This document shows positions 61,192 through 64,000 of a stretch of DNA of 64,000 bases, one piece after another; positions within the stretch are counted from its first letter, which is position 1; the number at the start of each line of letters is the position of its first letter. Position numbers and translations under genes: made by a program. Origin of the DNA: Episyrphus balteatus (taxonomy: Eukaryota; Arthropoda; Insecta; Diptera; Syrphidae); assembly GCF_945859705.1 (NCBI RefSeq), contig NC_079136.1, positions 117,599,528 through 117,663,527 on the forward strand. Reading direction: 5' to 3'. The notes under the pieces were generated by a model. That model was given only the letters and a program-made list of their open reading frames with translations. It was not told the origin of the DNA and did no database searches.

Positions 61192-64000
61192 GTCGGGTAT
61201 TATTTTTTAAATACATTTTCAAAAATTAGGAAAATGTTCAATCTTTGCACATTTTTTTGAACGATGTTTCCACAATGTCTCCATACAAACTATCGATAAA
61301 TGACAGATAGTTTTGACTTTTGAAGTAGGTACTGTATAACATTACTAACCTATAAAACTAAAATATAAAACTTTCGAAATTGACATATTTCAGGGCTTTA
61401 TATACTCAAAATTGTAATTATTATTTTCTTTTTTTTAATGCAGAAAATTTTTTATTGGCAATAACAATAGAAATACTTAAAGTTGCAATAAATAGTTTTT
61501 TTATGCAAATTTTTTACATATTTGCAAAAAAATTTTTTTTATAAATTTCGAATGCGTGATATTTTTACTCATCTCATTTTATTTAAAAGTGAAATTTTGT
61601 TTGGTGTTTTATCGGTCCATTAACTTTGCGTAACGTATTCACAAAACTGTTTTTGAGGGTCCTTCACGTAGGTACCTACTAATCAATTGTTAAAGATATA
61701 ATTTATCTGCTACCAATACTCGAGTGAAATAATTATCCCAGATCGTTTTGGAACATTGTTCCAAAATCACAAAATCACTTCAAACTTGGTATGTACACCG
61801 TTTTTAATATACTCTCTACAGCGGTTTTGTGAAATTTATTTTGCTGTCCTATAAATAACGGTACTGTTAATTTTAGAAATTTAGTTAAATTTTTTTGAAC
61901 TCCACGATTAAAAGAATTCATTTGCACTTTTTTATGCAAAGTCTAAGCTTCGGTACGGTTTTTCGAACTTTCAAAATTTCCAAAAAAATTTATTTTGGGA
62001 TTAAAAAAAAATCATTTTTTTTTTTGTTGAGAAAACGGAGTGTTGATTTTTTTTGATTTTTTGATTAGTATTAACCACGAAATGGCATAGCAACTAGGTA
62101 AATGTTTAAATTTTTTTTTCAAAAAACATTTGTAAATAGGTACCTACTATTTTTTAATCATTTTTTTTTTTGTTGAAAAAAATCAAATTCCCTAATTTGT
62201 TTGCAGTTCAAAATCATTTAAGAGGTAGTTTTTCCAATTTTATGTTTTTGAATTTTTTTTTAAGTTTACGATTGCCAAACTTTTAAATAAAAAGTTTTAC
62301 AAAATCAATCAAAAAAATATTTTTTCTAGGCTCATTCATGCATTTTTTTTTTAAATTTTGTCTCAAACTGCAAAACTTTTTCCAGGACGACAAATTTAAG
62401 ATAATTTTACTTTAATTTTATTATTATAGTGCATATTATACAAACTATTTTTTTCTAATTTTATATTAAAAAACTTGCTTGCTAATTTCCTTAAATAAAT
62501 TGTTAAGTAATTTTTTAAATCGACTCTAGCAATTTTAACTTTTATTTTTTTTAAGAAAAAAATCTACAAAAATCAAATGGCATCTTTTTAGCTAAAATCT
62601 ATTTTATATTTTGTTTAAGTGATTCTAGAAAAAAAATATTTTTTGTTTTAAATTCAATATGTACCTATTTATTTTTTTTAATTAAGTATTTTAAAAAAAT
62701 CAAGCAACGTAAGAATTTTTAGCATTTCCTCAAAATCGTAATAGATAGGCAATTTCAACGACATGAGCAAGAAAGTATGATGCATTCTCATATTAAACTT
62801 ATATTTCTTTAGATCAGTTGATCAAACAGTCACTTTTAAGATTTTATATATGCCAAAAATAACTTAGTGGTTTTTTTCCTACGAAAAACTTTTTAAAAGA
62901 TTCCAAATTGAAAACACACAGCTCGCCTCTTAATTTGTCTACTGATTGAATTCGTAGAAAATATATGATTCGTTTCTTAAAATATCAATATAGTAGATCA
63001 AATTTTTAACATCATCCACCTGAAATGCCTTTTTCTTTTAAAAGTAAATCAATTATAAATTTCTTTTTTTTTTTTTAATTTTCTTTTGTTTATACTAAAA
63101 TGAGTGTTCTTTCTGAATTTATTTTTATATTAATTGGCAAATAAAAAAGTCCAAAAAAAAAACTCGTTCAATTCATTTAACACTTCAAACATAAATCTTT
63201 TGTTGTTTTAGTTTCATGTTTGAGAGCAGGGAAAATTAAACAAATTGCGTCATACATTTTTATACAATTAGGTAGCCAGTAGAATCAAACAAAAAAATAT
63301 TAATTTATCTCATTAAATTCGAAAAAAAAACCTGACCATCTTAGTGATTAACTCTGCATCGTATATAGCAATTTTTATTGGATTTATCAGAAACATAACA
63401 AAAAAGTAATAATAATTTTAAAATTTCATTATATCAGAATTTTAATTTCACTTTTTTTTTTGTTTTTTATTCGAATTCAATTTTGTTTATTAGTCACGAA
63501 AATGTGCAATAAAATTAAAATACTTATTACGTTTGAATTCAACATAACAAAAGAAGCTGAAGTTACATACAATGAAAAAATTAAAAAAAAAAACCTTAAT
63601 TTCGTAGATCAATTGTCTGATTTGTTGATTACTTCAACAGTCGTGCTCAAAAGTGTTTTACCATATTGACAAAAACAAAAAGAGGTTGTCTGTAAAGCCG
63701 GTTTACGGACGATGATTTTACGTGATAACGTCGTCAGAAAACAGGTTCTGTGCTTTTGTTTAAAATGAGTCAATTGAAGCGTTTAATTTTTTTCAAACAA
63801 TCACAATTTACAAGAAAAAGCTAAAAAAAATACTTTTTTATTTTCTCATTATATTAATTTTTTTATTTTAAAAGCTTACAAAAAAAAATTATGGAATTTA
63901 AAAGCCAAATATTTCTTCTTAAGAATAAAACCTTTTTTAAATTTGTACAATGCGCAAAAATTATAAAAATAATTTATTGAAAACAATCATTTTCATCAAA
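61192..64000. other. AT-rich sequence to the window end, no gene recognised
   Basis: Long T and A runs throughout. A 69-residue frame at 63460-63669 has no recognisable domain. Near 61430-61550 some ATGCAAATTTTT words resemble the 3.2-3.7 kb foldback. Nothing else supported. Confidence 0.5.

Noticed and set aside
60679..61222. Open frames of 135-137 residues rich in SVCLSVCQ repeats
   Set aside because: They are translations of the ACAG/ACTG microsatellite inside the element; all frames are open because of the repeat.

Overview
The window is eukaryotic, AT-rich and gene-poor. It looks like intron and upstream DNA of a dipteran insect. It contains long A/T runs, almost no open frames above chance, canonical GT-AG splice sites and several small non-autonomous transposable elements. 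The one firm gene is the insect AGAP/centaurin-gamma gene (CenG1A in Drosophila), on the minus strand. Assignment to Diptera is inference from the protein similarity, the base composition and the two elements with a CAGA-type microsatellite core. I cannot name a species.

Gene layout (minus strand, read right to left): a 5' coding exon at 43296-43131 encodes a basic N-terminus of 55 residues and ends with one base of a split codon. A 35-kb intron (43130-8114) follows. The exon at 8113-7881 starts with the other two bases and encodes the first part of the GTP-binding-like domain, including the P-loop. The split codon (G + AT) gives Asp, which is the residue expected before SFVNSQEW in AGAP proteins. 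The rest of the gene must lie beyond position 1, since no further exon was found in 1-7880. The remainder of the window (43.3-64 kb) is upstream of this first exon. It could hold other first exons, but none is recognisable.

The most unusual content is non-coding. About 16 clusters were seen, each 0.4-2.5 kb long, in which one short word of 8-19 bp recurs every 50-170 bp inside otherwise unrelated AT-rich sequence. Each type of cluster has its own word. The words are CTGGTATAAA (0-0.6 kb), GTGGAACGTA (5.0 and 15.2 kb), the palindrome TGTCCCAAATTTTGGGACA (eight clusters between 9.3 and 40 kb), TTTGGAGACTT (12.4-13.6 kb), CTGGCGCCCAACGTGG (16.7-19.2 kb, matching the retroelement primer-binding site complementary to tRNA-Lys), GAGGTCTTAA (41.6-43.1 kb) and TATCACGGATTTCTTCGG (56.6-58.3 kb). 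Two clusters (5.0-5.4 and 54.7-55.0 kb) are still recognisable tandem repeats. This suggests the others are decayed or selectively retained versions of the same thing.

Mobile elements: six foldback/MITE-like elements (1.2-2.2, 3.2-3.7, 42.0-42.1, 45.7-46.3, 47.5-48.0 and 51.3-52.0 kb) and two copies of one Helentron/DINE-1/mini-me-like family (44.5-45.2 and 60.1-61.2 kb). The second copy carries a 246-bp CAGA/CTGA microsatellite. No tRNA, rRNA, CRISPR array or intact transposase was found.
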